A stretch of DNA of 38,421 nt from an uncultured Lewinella sp. (GCA_913057785.1 CAJXPD010000077.1:1-38421), one strand, 5' to 3'; positions 16,629 through 24,742 are shown, numbered from the stretch's first letter. The notes: generated from the sequence alone by a model not told the origin. Numbers and translations: made by a program.

Positions 16629-17594
16629 ATGAGCTTTTTTTCCAAGTTTTTCAATAACGAAAAGAAAGAAGACCTAGATAAGGGCCTTGAAAAAACTAAA
16701 ACCAGTTTCCTCGGTAAGATCTCCAAGGCTATCGCCGGTAAATCTACCGTTGACGTAGAGGTATTAGATGAATTAGAAAACATTTTGGTGTCTTCTGATG
16801 TGGGGATTGACACTACCGTCAAGATTATTGAGCGGATCGAGGAGCGAGTAGCACGCGACAAATACTTTGCTAGCGAACTGCAGAATATTCTGAGAGATGA
16901 GATCGTGCAATTGCTGGCTGAAAATAATACCGTAGATCTAGAAGATTACAGCTTACCCACAGAGGAATTTCCTGCCATTATTCTAGTTGTTGGTGTAAAT
17001 GGCGTCGGCAAGACCACTACTATTGGTAAAATTGCTCATCAGTACAAAAAGCAAGGTAAAAAGGTAGTGCTAGGTGCAGGTGATACCTTCCGTGCAGCAG
17101 CTGTAGATCAATTGAAGATCTGGTCGGAAAGAGTAGGATGTGACTTCTACAGCAAAGGTATGAATACGGACCCTGCGGCTGTAGCCTACGAAACGGTAGA
17201 GTACGCCATCAATAATAAATGTGACGTAGCCATCATCGATACAGCTGGGCGCCTCCATACCAAGATCAACTTGATGAAGGAGTTGAGTAAAATCAAACGT
17301 TCCATCAGTAAAAAAATGGATACGGCACCTCATGAAGTGTTATTGGTATTGGATGCCACCACCGGTCAGAATGCCATCGAACAAGCTAAACACTTTACCG
17401 CTGCTACGGAAGTGAGTGCCTTAGCATTGACCAAATTGGATGGTACTGCCAAGGGTGGTGTGGCCATTGGTATCTCCGACCAGTTTAAGATTCCAATCAA
17501 ATATATTGGTGTAGGTGAAGGTATGGAGCAACTCCAAATCTTCAATAAAAGAGCATTTGTGGATTCTATCTTTAGCGGCCCCCCCCAAGAATAA
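16629..17594 (+). CDS. ftsY: Signal recognition particle receptor FtsY
   Basis: A 321-residue SRP-type GTPase. An N-domain helical bundle (about 1-105) is followed by the G domain: P-loop GVNGVGKTT, the insertion-box motif DTFRAAAVDQL, DTAGRL, and TKLDGTAKGG. The C-terminal motif PIKYIGVGEGMEQLQIF is FtsY-specific. It lacks the long acidic A domain of E. coli FtsY, as usual in Bacteroidota. It docks SRP-ribosome complexes at the inner membrane. The 3' end contains a run of eight C residues encoding part of SGPPQE, a site prone to slippage or sequencing error but here in frame. Confidence 0.97.
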   Translation: MSFFSKFFNNEKKEDLDKGLEKTKTSFLGKISKAIAGKSTVDVEVLDELENILVSSDVGIDTTVKIIERIEERVARDKYFASELQNILRDEIVQLLAENNTVDLEDYSLPTEEFPAIILVVGVNGVGKTTTIGKIAHQYKKQGKKVVLGAGDTFRAAAVDQLKIWSERVGCDFYSKGMNTDPAAVAYETVEYAINNKCDVAIIDTAGRLHTKINLMKELSKIKRSISKKMDTAPHEVLLVLDATTGQNAIEQAKHFTAATEVSALALTKLDGTAKGGVAIGISDQFKIPIKYIGVGEGMEQLQIFNKRAFVDSIFSGPPQE

Positions 17595-17605
17595 ATGCTC
17601 CCCTC

Positions 17606-17654
17606 CTTTCCTTGGGCGTTGATGAGATAACCTATTCTTCAAGCCCAAGGAAAG
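17606..17654 (+). terminator. Inverted repeat downstream of ftsY
   Basis: CTTTCCTTGGGC and GCCCAAGGAAAG form a 12-bp perfect stem with a 25-nt loop, 11 bp past the ftsY stop. It lacks a clear U-tract, so termination or 3'-end protection is plausible but not certain. Confidence 0.5.
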
Positions 17655-18362
17655 CTGTTCTTCAGATCCCTAAGTGATCATCTTCTTTTAGTCTTTCCAT
17701 AAGTAGCCTTCCTCCTCTCCCCTTATCGTTTGCTACGCTTCCCATTTTCCCAGATTTACCCATTACAACTGAAATTTCCTTCCCTAGAGCTGTTACTTGT
17801 TGCGTTTTTCCAGTCTAAAAAGCAAATTCCCAGAAACTGGAAAACAACTACACCTCAATTTTCACAGCAATATTCTGACAATCAATCAGAAATAAATGTG
17901 AAGAAAAAAATTAGAAAATTTTACGGGGATGGAAAATAATAAAACTAAGCCAGGAGAAGTTATACAAGCTATAAAATGGAATTCTGATTTTGTTGGAATT
18001 TACCATATGAGTTTCGGTTCAAATTTTAACCACCTAAATGATTTGAACGCACAGAAACGACAGCATCACACCAAAAACTCCAGTCTTAAACAGTTTGAAC
18101 AAGACTCATCCCACAGCTTTCCGTTACTACATGATCCTATACCCGTTACTACCGTAACAGCGTACTTGACTACGAATACCCGTACGGCGACTGGACAACA
18201 ACCGGCATGTACTACCAGAACTAGTAGACTCGTTACTGATACCCCTACTCCTGCACATCTCCAGAATCGGAACTAGCAGCAACATTCGCTTTAAGCTTGA
18301 TTACATTCTTTCATCCAACATCTACTCCTATGCTCTACGATTACCAAATCAAAAACCTGGTT
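17655..18362 (+). other. Gene-poor interval with a Tyr-rich coding remnant
   Basis: About 700 bp without a convincing gene. Open frames here have low-complexity, Thr/Pro-rich translations and are probably chance. One piece stands out: the frame at 18135-18224 reads 29 codons of protein-like, Tyr-rich sequence (RYYRNSVLDYEYPYGDW) ended by TAG and preceded in frame by TGA at 18132-18134. The triplet string CGTTACTAC and close variants recur around it. This could be a decayed gene fragment; I see no intact parent in the window. Confidence 0.35.
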
Positions 18363-19265
18363 ATGAGAACCCTACTAATGACATTCGCCCTAATCAGTGT
18401 CCAATCGCTAGGCTATAGCCAAGAACGCCTTATCGGCGCTGACTACAATGCCTACTATGATTGGTTCAATAAATATTCACAGACGGCTAAGCAATATGAA
18501 AAAGGGAGCACCCTATATGTTTTTGGGCATGAAATAAAAATCTATCAAGGCCCTTGTGAAGACGCCAAGGTGGTTACCCATCTTGAAATGGGACAAACCG
18601 TAAAGAATTTGGTGGACTATACGGAAGCCATGCATGTACCTGAAGACGAGATCAATGGCTATGGAGATATTTGGTACCAGGTTGGAGGACGAGATGGCAA
18701 CGGTAAACGCTTCTCCGGATACCTATGGGGCGGCCACATCGCCAAAGCTTGGGCTTACCATGATTTCACTGGAGATCAGCGTAAAGAGCTCGTTATGTTG
18801 GGGCTTTCTCCAGCTCCCAAGCGCAATGTGAGTGACATCAAGGCAGAGATTCGGATCTTACAGAATGGAAGCCTCCTATACCAAAAGATAGTACCAGGTC
18901 TTTGTGTTTTTGAAGATTGTGGTTCCAACGTTCTACTAAGAATGATTCCGAACGCTCCAGTAGCAGGAAGTTTCATGCTAGAGGCCAGCACCATGACGGT
19001 CAGCTGTTTTGCTGGCATTGAAAAAGCCTATTATAACTGGGATGGTCAGCGATTGAATCTAGCCTACCATGCCGAATATACCACGAAACATCAATTTGCC
19101 AATCAGCCTTTCCAGCTGGAAGCACCTAATGGCTCCGTCCAGATATGTCGTTATAGTCAGGAGGGGAACAACTTTACGCCAGAATGGAGTTGCAAGGAAA
19201 TCACACCTGAAGCCACCCCTCAACAGGTGCGTCCGAAAGCAGCTCCAGTAGCTCGGGCACGATAA
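18363..19265 (+). CDS. Secreted SH3-like domain protein of unknown function
   Basis: The frame opens at 18297, but the ATG at 18363 begins a clean signal peptide (MRTLLMTFALISVQSLGYSQ), so I place the start there (300 residues). Residues about 45-125 resemble a bacterial SH3-like fold (STLYVFGHEIKIYQGP ... IWYQVGG ... YLWGGHIAKAW). A beta-rich region and a Pro/Ala-rich tail (TPQQVRPKAAPVARAR) follow. Such proteins are usually periplasmic and may bind cell-wall or carbohydrate ligands; no catalytic motif is visible. Monocistronic, followed by a terminator. Confidence 0.7.
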   Translation: MRTLLMTFALISVQSLGYSQERLIGADYNAYYDWFNKYSQTAKQYEKGSTLYVFGHEIKIYQGPCEDAKVVTHLEMGQTVKNLVDYTEAMHVPEDEINGYGDIWYQVGGRDGNGKRFSGYLWGGHIAKAWAYHDFTGDQRKELVMLGLSPAPKRNVSDIKAEIRILQNGSLLYQKIVPGLCVFEDCGSNVLLRMIPNAPVAGSFMLEASTMTVSCFAGIEKAYYNWDGQRLNLAYHAEYTTKHQFANQPFQLEAPNGSVQICRYSQEGNNFTPEWSCKEITPEATPQQVRPKAAPVARAR

Positions 19266-19302
19266 ATCTCGATCACATATAGAGAAACTACACGATCTTG
19301 CA

Positions 19303-19338
19303 AGAAGGGAAAGTCTATTGGAACGGGCTTTCCCTTCT
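19303..19338 (+). terminator. Intrinsic terminator after the SH3-like gene
   Basis: AGAAGGGAAAG (19303-19313) and CTTTCCCTTCT (19328-19338) form an 11-bp perfect stem with a 14-nt loop, 38 nt past the stop; only a weak U-run follows. Confidence 0.55.
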
Positions 19339-19381
19339 GCATGTTTGGAGCTCACAAATTATACCTATCTTCGCCTAAAAC

Positions 19382-20293
19382 ATGACCACTTCCAGCACGG
19401 GGTTTTCTAAAACCTGGCGCTTATTGATACGTCTATTGGGTTTTTCGCTCACCTTATTATTGCTCACTGTTCTCTTTTCTTTTGTACTCTTCCAGGTATT
19501 TGGAATGTCTGCTCCTTTTGGGGAGGATACCGAAATGGCGGATCTGAATATCAATTCAATGATCTTCTTCTGGACTGCCTTGACGATTGCTACTTTCCTA
19601 GCAATATATCTCTTCTGGGTTAGGATAGATAAAGACTCCTGGCGGCTCATCGGCTTGAAAGATGCGAAAGGCTGGTCGAACTTTTGGTATGGAACCGCTT
19701 TAGGCGCGGGCATGATTAGTACGGGCTATGTACTCATGTTGATCTTTGGTGTAGCTACCTTTGAAGCCGGGAATTTTGTATTTGGTTCTTTCCTCGCTTG
19801 GCTCGTCTTCTTCTTGATCCAACCCTTCTTCGAAGAACTACTCTTTCGCGGCTACGTACTTCGCCTGGTCGAACGATATTTCAGTACTTGGACCGCCATT
19901 ATCATTTCCTCTATCCTCTTTGGACTAGTACATGCGCCCAACGATAATTTTTCCATCTTGGGACTACTAAGCATTGCTTTATCTGGCCTGCTGATGGGTT
20001 GGCTTTTTGTAAGGACAGGCTCCTTATGGGCTCCAACTGGTCTTCACTTCAGTTGGAATTTCTTTCAGGGAGTAATCTACGGCTACCCCACAAGTGGGAT
20101 CAACACCTACGAAATTATGGCCAATCAATATAGTTCTCCGGGATGGTTATCCGGGGGCGATTTTGGCTTCGAAGGCTCCATATTGGCCGTCCTCCTCTTG
20201 GCAGGTGTGTTCTATTGGGATTTGAAGAAAGAGAAAATCGACACCCCTCTGCCTGCCGATCCATGGGAGGATGAACTAGATACTATGGCCTAG
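19382..20293 (+). CDS. CPBP family intramembrane metalloprotease
   Basis: A 303-residue membrane protein with about seven or eight hydrophobic segments. The CPBP/Abi (CAAX-protease-like) motifs are present: EELLFRGYVL (EExxxR), ILFGLVHAPND (FxxxH) and LHFSWNFFQG (HxxxN), which coordinate the catalytic zinc. Family members process prenylated proteins or bacteriocin-like peptides, or serve in immunity; substrate unknown here. A TATCTTCG -7-like element at 19366-19373 lies just upstream. It converges with the interrupted lumazine-binding-like gene. Confidence 0.9.
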   Translation: MTTSSTGFSKTWRLLIRLLGFSLTLLLLTVLFSFVLFQVFGMSAPFGEDTEMADLNINSMIFFWTALTIATFLAIYLFWVRIDKDSWRLIGLKDAKGWSNFWYGTALGAGMISTGYVLMLIFGVATFEAGNFVFGSFLAWLVFFLIQPFFEELLFRGYVLRLVERYFSTWTAIIISSILFGLVHAPNDNFSILGLLSIALSGLLMGWLFVRTGSLWAPTGLHFSWNFFQGVIYGYPTSGINTYEIMANQYSSPGWLSGGDFGFEGSILAVLLLAGVFYWDLKKEKIDTPLPADPWEDELDTMA

Positions 20294-20302
20294 GCTTAGA
20301 TT

Positions 20303-20758
20303 CTACAAGGCGATATACATCTTATTCGTGATTTTCCACTGCCCATTCATTTTTTGCAGGGACAATACGTCTACATAGACCTTATCCCCAACTTCCATGC
20401 GGATAACGGCCACCGCCATTTTTGCAGAGACCACATCGATGCTTTGTACCTATAGCTTTGCCTTCGCCAATACCTCTTTAGATAATTTCTCTCTCGATCC
20501 CCACTTGGGAATAATCTCCTTGAAGTATCCATTCTCGAATTCCTCCTCCCCTGCTTCATTAGTGCTAGGCAGCTTCATGGTCCCATTTTCGGTATCGAAG
20601 GCGCGTTCGAGACGGGCTTGGTCCCGATGAATGTAGCCCTGGAAGTAGTTTTCGACGCTGGTCTTGACCATGGCTAGGTCGTCTGCATTTTCTTGGGAAA
20701 AACCGGGAAGCGCTAAAAATAAACTAGCAAAAAAACAAAGAATCGTAATCGGTTTCAT
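20303..20758 (-). pseudogene. NTF2/lumazine-binding-like secreted protein interrupted by an in-frame TAG
   Basis: Leftward from the ATG at 20758 the frame encodes a signal peptide (ITILCFFASLFLALPGFSQ) and an NTF2-like domain (DDLAMVKTSVENYFQGYIHRD). It reaches a TAG at 20450-20452 after 102 residues. Translation in the same frame continues with clearly related sequence (VQSIDVVSAKMAVAV ... LQKMNGQWKITNKMYIAL) to a second TAG at 20303-20305, giving the full family length of about 151 residues. One base change (for example GAG to TAG) explains it, so a very young pseudogene or a sequence error is likely. The 102-residue truncated product would lack the C-terminal strands of the fold. Confidence 0.8.
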
Positions 20759-20861
20759 CTGATCAAGTTCAAAGGTTCGGATTGGAGGGTAAAGGTAGCC
20801 AAATTCGACATTATCTATTCTCCTTTGCTTAGGCCTGGGGATAATTCTGATTAGGAGAATC

Positions 20862-20956
20862 GTAACAATAGCTGAAAATATGGAACAAAATCAGACTAAT
20901 CGGAACAGAATTGTAACAATAGCTAAAACTTTCCAGCTTTAAAATACTCATATTTG
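20862..20956 (+). promoter_or_regulatory. Operator array and promoter of aspartic protease 1 (site P1)
   Basis: Four direct repeats of the type GNAACA start at 20862, 20882, 20902 and 20913 (spacings 20, 20, 11, all near whole helical turns). The last, GTAACAATAGCTAAAA, begins exactly 36 nt before CATATTTG (20949-20956), a one-mismatch -7 element. This fits an AraC-type activator sitting next to the -33 region. The same geometry recurs at P2, P3 and P4. Confidence 0.65.
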
Positions 20957-20972
20957 TAGTGACTTCACCGGT

Positions 20973-20999
20973 GAAGGATTTTGCCACCTAAAATCCTTC
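20973..20999 (+). promoter_or_regulatory. Leader hairpin next to the start codon of protease 1
   Basis: GAAGGATTTT and AAAATCCTTC form a 10-bp perfect stem with a 7-nt loop ending 4 nt before the ATG at 21004. Its 5' arm overlaps a second palindrome, CTTCACCGGTGAAG (20963-20976), so the two structures compete. It would cover the ribosome entry site, suggesting translational control. Confidence 0.55.
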
Positions 21000-21003
21000 C
21001 TAT

Positions 21004-21930
21004 ATGAAAGCTCGTATTTATCTTTTCTGCGCATTATTCTCGTTTTTAACGACATCACATTTACAAGCTCTAAGGATTAGTATACCATTCAAACTGGCCG
21101 GCAAGATGATCATCTTACCCGCCACCGTAGACGGCATTTCGGGAAATTTCATTCTCGATACGGGGATTCCGCATGCCGTTTTGAATGCAGCCTACTTTGA
21201 TGGGCAAAAAGTAGACCGGGTTTATAGCAGTGTCTTGGGTGCAACACCTAAGATCAAGGCGACGCATGCCAAGATAGAACTAAAGGGCTTGTGCTGGAAA
21301 GGAGTATATGCCGAAGTACTCCCCTTGGAACATCTAGAGACGATCAAAGGGATGCCAATTCTTGGGCTGCTCGGTGGCCGTATGCTGCGGAATTACATGC
21401 TTTGGATAGACTATGCGCAGAAGTTGATCTGGCTAGAAAAGGATGGGGAGCACTGGGAAACCTCCTTTTTTCCCCTGCATTCCCGGGAATCATTGGAAAC
21501 GCAAAGCTTTCGCTTCAAGAATGGTAGCCCAAGTATAGAGGTTGAGCTTGGAAAGGCTAGCTACCTGTTTAGTCTAGACACCGGAGCAGAAACCAATGTT
21601 ATTCACTCCAAGTATCAAACTGCCTTTGCCCCTTTTTTTAATCTGGAGCGGCAGAAGGTACTGACCAGTTTCACCAAAAAGACTGACCGAATCACCTCTA
21701 CGCTTATCTACGATATGAAGGTGAAGGGAATGGAGTGCCAACCCATGATCAGTACTTTTCTCGACTTGAGCGATTGGAATACCAGTACGAAGGGGCCAAA
21801 AGTAGCAGGAATACTGGGCTATGAATTCTTACATCAGTTTAGGATATGTATAGACTTTAAGTCTAGGATTTTGTACTTAATTCCCAATCACAAGCTGGAA
21901 AAACGAGCCTTGTATATGACAAAGAAATAG
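21004..21930 (+). CDS. Two-lobed retropepsin-like aspartic protease, secreted (paralog 1)
   Basis: A 308-residue protein with a signal peptide (about 1-22). Two clan-AA lobes are visible in one chain: lobe 1 with FILDTGI (about 50) and the pairing motif GLLGGRML, lobe 2 with FSLDTGAETNVI (about 195) and GILGYEFL. This mirrors the pepsin layout, in which each lobe gives one catalytic Asp. Most bacterial retropepsin-like proteins have one DTG per chain and dimerise; an internal duplication is inferred. It is probably exported to the periplasm or surface. It is preceded by operator P1 and a leader hairpin and is about 660 bp from a close paralog. Confidence 0.85.
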   Translation: MKARIYLFCALFSFLTTSHLQALRISIPFKLAGKMIILPATVDGISGNFILDTGIPHAVLNAAYFDGQKVDRVYSSVLGATPKIKATHAKIELKGLCWKGVYAEVLPLEHLETIKGMPILGLLGGRMLRNYMLWIDYAQKLIWLEKDGEHWETSFFPLHSRESLETQSFRFKNGSPSIEVELGKASYLFSLDTGAETNVIHSKYQTAFAPFFNLERQKVLTSFTKKTDRITSTLIYDMKVKGMECQPMISTFLDLSDWNTSTKGPKVAGILGYEFLHQFRICIDFKSRILYLIPNHKLEKRALYMTKK

Positions 21931-22303
21931 GCGTTAACTTGATATTATCCCAATAGTAGGTTAAATTAAGGGTTCCTTTAGTAGAATTATGCTCTCAAAC
22001 CTTCCTTTAACGAATTATCGGTTTTATTGAATCAGCACTGTGTGTTTGGATTAGGAATCTCATGTGCTTCGTAAACCATGCTTGAAGTGGCTCTTTGGAC
22101 GCTGCGGTCCCAAGTCTTCTTTCAAATGGTTACTAGGAGCAAGGGCTATCCTATTGATTTTTAGACCAAAAGTCTAAAGATCAAACTATCCTGATCAAGC
22201 AAAGATCTTGGAGATGGCAGGCCCGTCTTCCATCCTTGTCATTGATGATTCTCTCCCTTTTGGAAAACCCAAAGGTCCCTGAAAATTACTCCTTCAAGAT
22301 TTG
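21931..22303 (+). other. Intergenic interval between the two proteases, left part
   Basis: No supported gene. Contains a short palindrome TAGAC-CAAAA-GTCTA near 22162-22176 and no clear terminator for protease 1. The right part of the gap holds operator P2, a mini-ORF and the leader of protease 2. Confidence 0.5.
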
Positions 22304-22358
22304 GAAAAACTATTGCAACAATAGTGAAGGGCATTGCTTTGCCGCATCCTAAGGTTTG
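22304..22358 (+). promoter_or_regulatory. Operator/promoter upstream of aspartic protease 2 (site P2)
   Basis: GCAACAATAGTGAAGG starts at 22315, exactly 36 nt before AAGGTTTG (22351-22358), a one-mismatch -7 element. A weaker half-repeat (GAAAAACTAT) lies 11 nt upstream at 22304, the same spacing as the last pair in P1. It would give a leader of about 230 nt before protease 2. Confidence 0.5.
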
Positions 22359-22401
22359 CCAATGTCGATGCATTGCTAATATTAACTTAAAATTAAATGA
22401 T

Positions 22402-22476
22402 ATGAAAAGACAATTCTTTCCTTCCGCTCTGGTAGTCTTCAAATGCCGGTCACCAGCTTCCGTAACAATTTCTTAG
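22402..22476 (+). CDS. Possible 24-residue leader peptide
   Basis: The first ATG downstream of promoter P2 (about 40 nt after the predicted start of transcription) opens a 24-codon frame beginning MKRQFFPSALVVF and ending in TAG at 22474. It sits in an A/T-rich context typical of Bacteroidota starts. No family is recognisable; it could be a leader peptide, the stump of a lost signal peptide, or chance. Confidence 0.25.
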   Translation: MKRQFFPSALVVFKCRSPASVTIS

Positions 22477-22593
22477 AAACACCTAATCCAGCTGACCAAT
22501 TAAACTTCAACAACCTCAGGAAAGTACTTCGAGCTAGAAAAGCATGCTCGAAAACAAAACAACACACCATAAAACCTAAAATACCAGACTATT

Positions 22594-23517
22594 ATGTACA
22601 CAAGATTGTTCATCAGCGTTTTATTAGTAACCCTATCAACCATAGCTCGTACCGCTAACCCTGCTCAAATCCCCATTAAACTTGTAGGGAAAATGATCCT
22701 AGTTCAAGCCACGATCGACGGGATAGAAGGCAACTTTATTCTTGACACAGGGATTCGCAATGTCGTGCTCAATTCCAAGTATTTCAAAGGATCACCCATT
22801 GATCGTCAATTTCATGGCATTAACGGAGAAGTGGGTGAGATGCAAGCCGCCTATTTCCAAGTGGAATTAGCCAGTTTTAGATGGAAAGGGATTTATGCGG
22901 AGATCATTCCATTGCAACACCTTGAAAGTCTAAAAGGTAAACCGATTCACGGGCTTATTGGAGGACATATATTTCGCAATTATGCGCTCTGGCTGGATTA
23001 TGCTGGACAGGAAATGTGGCTGGAAAAAACGCCGGAGAGTTGGGCCACTTCTTTCTTTTCTTCAGATAATCCTTCTATGATTGAGGCGCAACAATTTAAG
23101 TATAAAGGAGGAAGTCCATGTATTTCCATAAACATTGGTGGAAGCCCATTCATGTTCAGTTTAGATACCGGGGCCGAAACTAATATCTTAGACACTCGCT
23201 TCAAAGCTGCTCTATCGCCTTACTACAACATTGACTCCCAAACTGTGCTATATAGCTTTAGGAAGGAATCTAGCGAAACTTCTTATACGCGATTATACAG
23301 CTTGCAAGTGGGGAGGCTGCCTTGCAGACCGATGCGTACGTCTTTCTTGAATTTAAGTGAATGGAATAGAGTCTCTGCTGGTCCGACTGTTGATGGTATC
23401 CTCGGCTACGAGTTTTTTGATCAATTCAAAGTGTGTATTCATTTCAAAAAACGGATGATCTATTTGATACCTAATGAGGATCCACATGCCAGAGAAATCT
23501 TTACCACCAAGAAATAA
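22594..23517 (+). CDS. Two-lobed retropepsin-like aspartic protease, secreted (paralog 2)
   Basis: A 307-residue paralog of the gene at 21004, alignable along its length. It has a signal peptide (about 1-21), lobe 1 FILDTGIRNVVLN with GLIGGHIF, and lobe 2 FSLDTGAETNIL with GILGYEFF. Both catalytic Asp residues and both Gly-rich psi-loop partners are kept, so both copies are probably active. The two proteins share the conserved linker WLDYA / W-L-E-K and a Lys-Lys C-terminus. The pair looks like a tandem duplication that included the regulatory site. A strong terminator follows. Confidence 0.85.
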   Translation: MYTRLFISVLLVTLSTIARTANPAQIPIKLVGKMILVQATIDGIEGNFILDTGIRNVVLNSKYFKGSPIDRQFHGINGEVGEMQAAYFQVELASFRWKGIYAEIIPLQHLESLKGKPIHGLIGGHIFRNYALWLDYAGQEMWLEKTPESWATSFFSSDNPSMIEAQQFKYKGGSPCISINIGGSPFMFSLDTGAETNILDTRFKAALSPYYNIDSQTVLYSFRKESSETSYTRLYSLQVGRLPCRPMRTSFLNLSEWNRVSAGPTVDGILGYEFFDQFKVCIHFKKRMIYLIPNEDPHAREIFTTKK

Positions 23518-23571
23518 CTCGATGCTAAGGTTCTGATTTATTCTTCAAATTCTAAGCTAAGAAATTAACCG

Positions 23572-23613
23572 TCCGAATCCTGCTGACCTTCCCGGGAACA
23601 GGCAGGATTCGGA
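23572..23613 (+). terminator. Intrinsic terminator after protease 2
   Basis: TCCGAATCCTGC and GCAGGATTCGGA form a 12-bp perfect stem with an 18-nt loop, followed by AATTTTCCTTT, 54 nt past the stop codon. Confidence 0.75.
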
Positions 23614-23689
23614 AATTTTCCTTTCCCCTCCCCTTTCTACTCAGATCGTGATTCTATAAGTCATAAAAGAAGGCCAAAATATTGATCTG

Positions 23690-23754
23690 GAAACAATGAC
23701 TAAAGCTTCTGGAACAATAGCTAATATGAGTTTCGGGGCTGCCTAATACCTTGC
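23690..23754 (+). promoter_or_regulatory. Operator/promoter of the PhcB-like methyltransferase gene (site P3)
   Basis: Two direct repeats, GAAACAATGACTAAAG (23690) and GGAACAATAGCTAATA (23711), are 21 nt apart. The second starts exactly 36 nt before TACCTTGC (23747-23754), an imperfect -7 element. The predicted transcript would start about 30 nt upstream of the ATG at 23786. Confidence 0.6.
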
Positions 23755-23785
23755 CAGCGGATTAGAAACAAGCACCAAATATAAT

Positions 23786-24742
23786 ATGACCCTAAAATCA
23801 ATTCCTGCAACCCAACGGTTGCTAAATCAAGCCACTCTAGAATTGGTGAACGGCTCAAGAGCCAAGGTAAGTAAGACCATTAATCAACTTCGTGAGGAGT
23901 TTTTCCTACTAAAACACCAGATAGACAAAAGGCAGTGGCAAGCGCTCACCCAAGAATTATTACATCATCCGATTACCGATCTGCTGGCGGAGGCTCCACA
24001 AATAGAACATAGTCAAAAATGGCCGAGAGGCTATCGTGGCGATGCTCAAATGATGGACCTGATCTATGGGACAGGACAAACGGGGAAGAAACTAGCTCAT
24101 ACTTCCAATCTGGGTAGATCCATTCATGAGACGCAAGCAGACTGGCCCACTCATCGGGCAGCCATCCGGCGCCTCCGCACCATCGCCCATGCAGTGGACG
24201 AACAAGCTGAAAAGACCAACTATGCCATGGCTATACTTTCTGTTGCCTGCGGACATCTTCGAGAGTTAAGCTTCTCTCATACTTGGCAGAACCAGCAGTT
24301 CGCGCGCTGGGTGGCAATGGACCAGGACTCCCGTTCTCTAAAATTGATTCAGGAACACAGAGGAACGAATCGCCTCGAATTCTGGGAGAAGTCCATTGTC
24401 TCTCTGCTTCGTCACCCCCAAACCCAACAATTTGATTTCATCTATGCAGCGGGACTCTATGATTATCTAAATAAGCGCATTGCCCGGCAGCTGACGGCCC
24501 AATTGTTCAGTATGTTACGTCCTGGAGGAAGACTGTTGGTAGCTAACTTCACGCCCAATACTACGGAAATGGGCTTCTTAGAAGCCTTCATGGATTGGCC
24601 ACTCATCTATCGAGATTTGGGTGACATGACCGAATTGGCAGCTGTTTTACCGCAAGGAATAGCCCAATTTCGCGTGTTCTATGATCTCCCAAATGAAAAT
24701 AATCGGTTGGTTTACCTTGAAGTGACTCGAAAAAATGCGTAA
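23786..24742 (+). CDS. Class I SAM-dependent methyltransferase, PhcB-like
   Basis: A 318-residue soluble protein with no signal peptide. A helical N-terminal part carries the motif WPRGYRGDAQMMDLIYG. The Rossmann fold starts at ILSVACGHLREL (SAM-binding motif I), with an acidic motif II near VAMDQDSRSL, then AAGLYDYLNKRIARQL and LRPGGRLLVANFTP. Two shared blocks, AFMDWPLIYRD and the ending VYLEV, resemble proteins annotated as 3-hydroxypalmitic acid methyl ester biosynthesis (PhcB-like), which make diffusible quorum-sensing esters in Ralstonia. The fold is certain; the PhcB-like assignment is from remembered motifs, and the acceptor is unknown. It shares operator P3 with the protease genes. 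Confidence 0.72.
   Translation: MTLKSIPATQRLLNQATLELVNGSRAKVSKTINQLREEFFLLKHQIDKRQWQALTQELLHHPITDLLAEAPQIEHSQKWPRGYRGDAQMMDLIYGTGQTGKKLAHTSNLGRSIHETQADWPTHRAAIRRLRTIAHAVDEQAEKTNYAMAILSVACGHLRELSFSHTWQNQQFARWVAMDQDSRSLKLIQEHRGTNRLEFWEKSIVSLLRHPQTQQFDFIYAAGLYDYLNKRIARQLTAQLFSMLRPGGRLLVANFTPNTTEMGFLEAFMDWPLIYRDLGDMTELAAVLPQGIAQFRVFYDLPNENNRLVYLEVTRKNA

Noticed and set aside
17730..18276. Two plus-strand frames (69 and 115 codons) after ftsY
   Set aside because: Low-complexity, Thr/Pro/Gln-rich translations without domain signal; they overlap each other, and a different frame looks more protein-like in part.
20303..20758. In-frame TAG as pyrrolysine or programmed recoding
   Set aside because: No pyrrolysine machinery or recoding signal is visible, and a one-base nonsense mutation is simpler.
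22443..22658. 71-codon plus-strand frame overlapping the start of protease 2
   Set aside because: Runs into the signal peptide region of protease 2 in another frame and shows no protein-like features.
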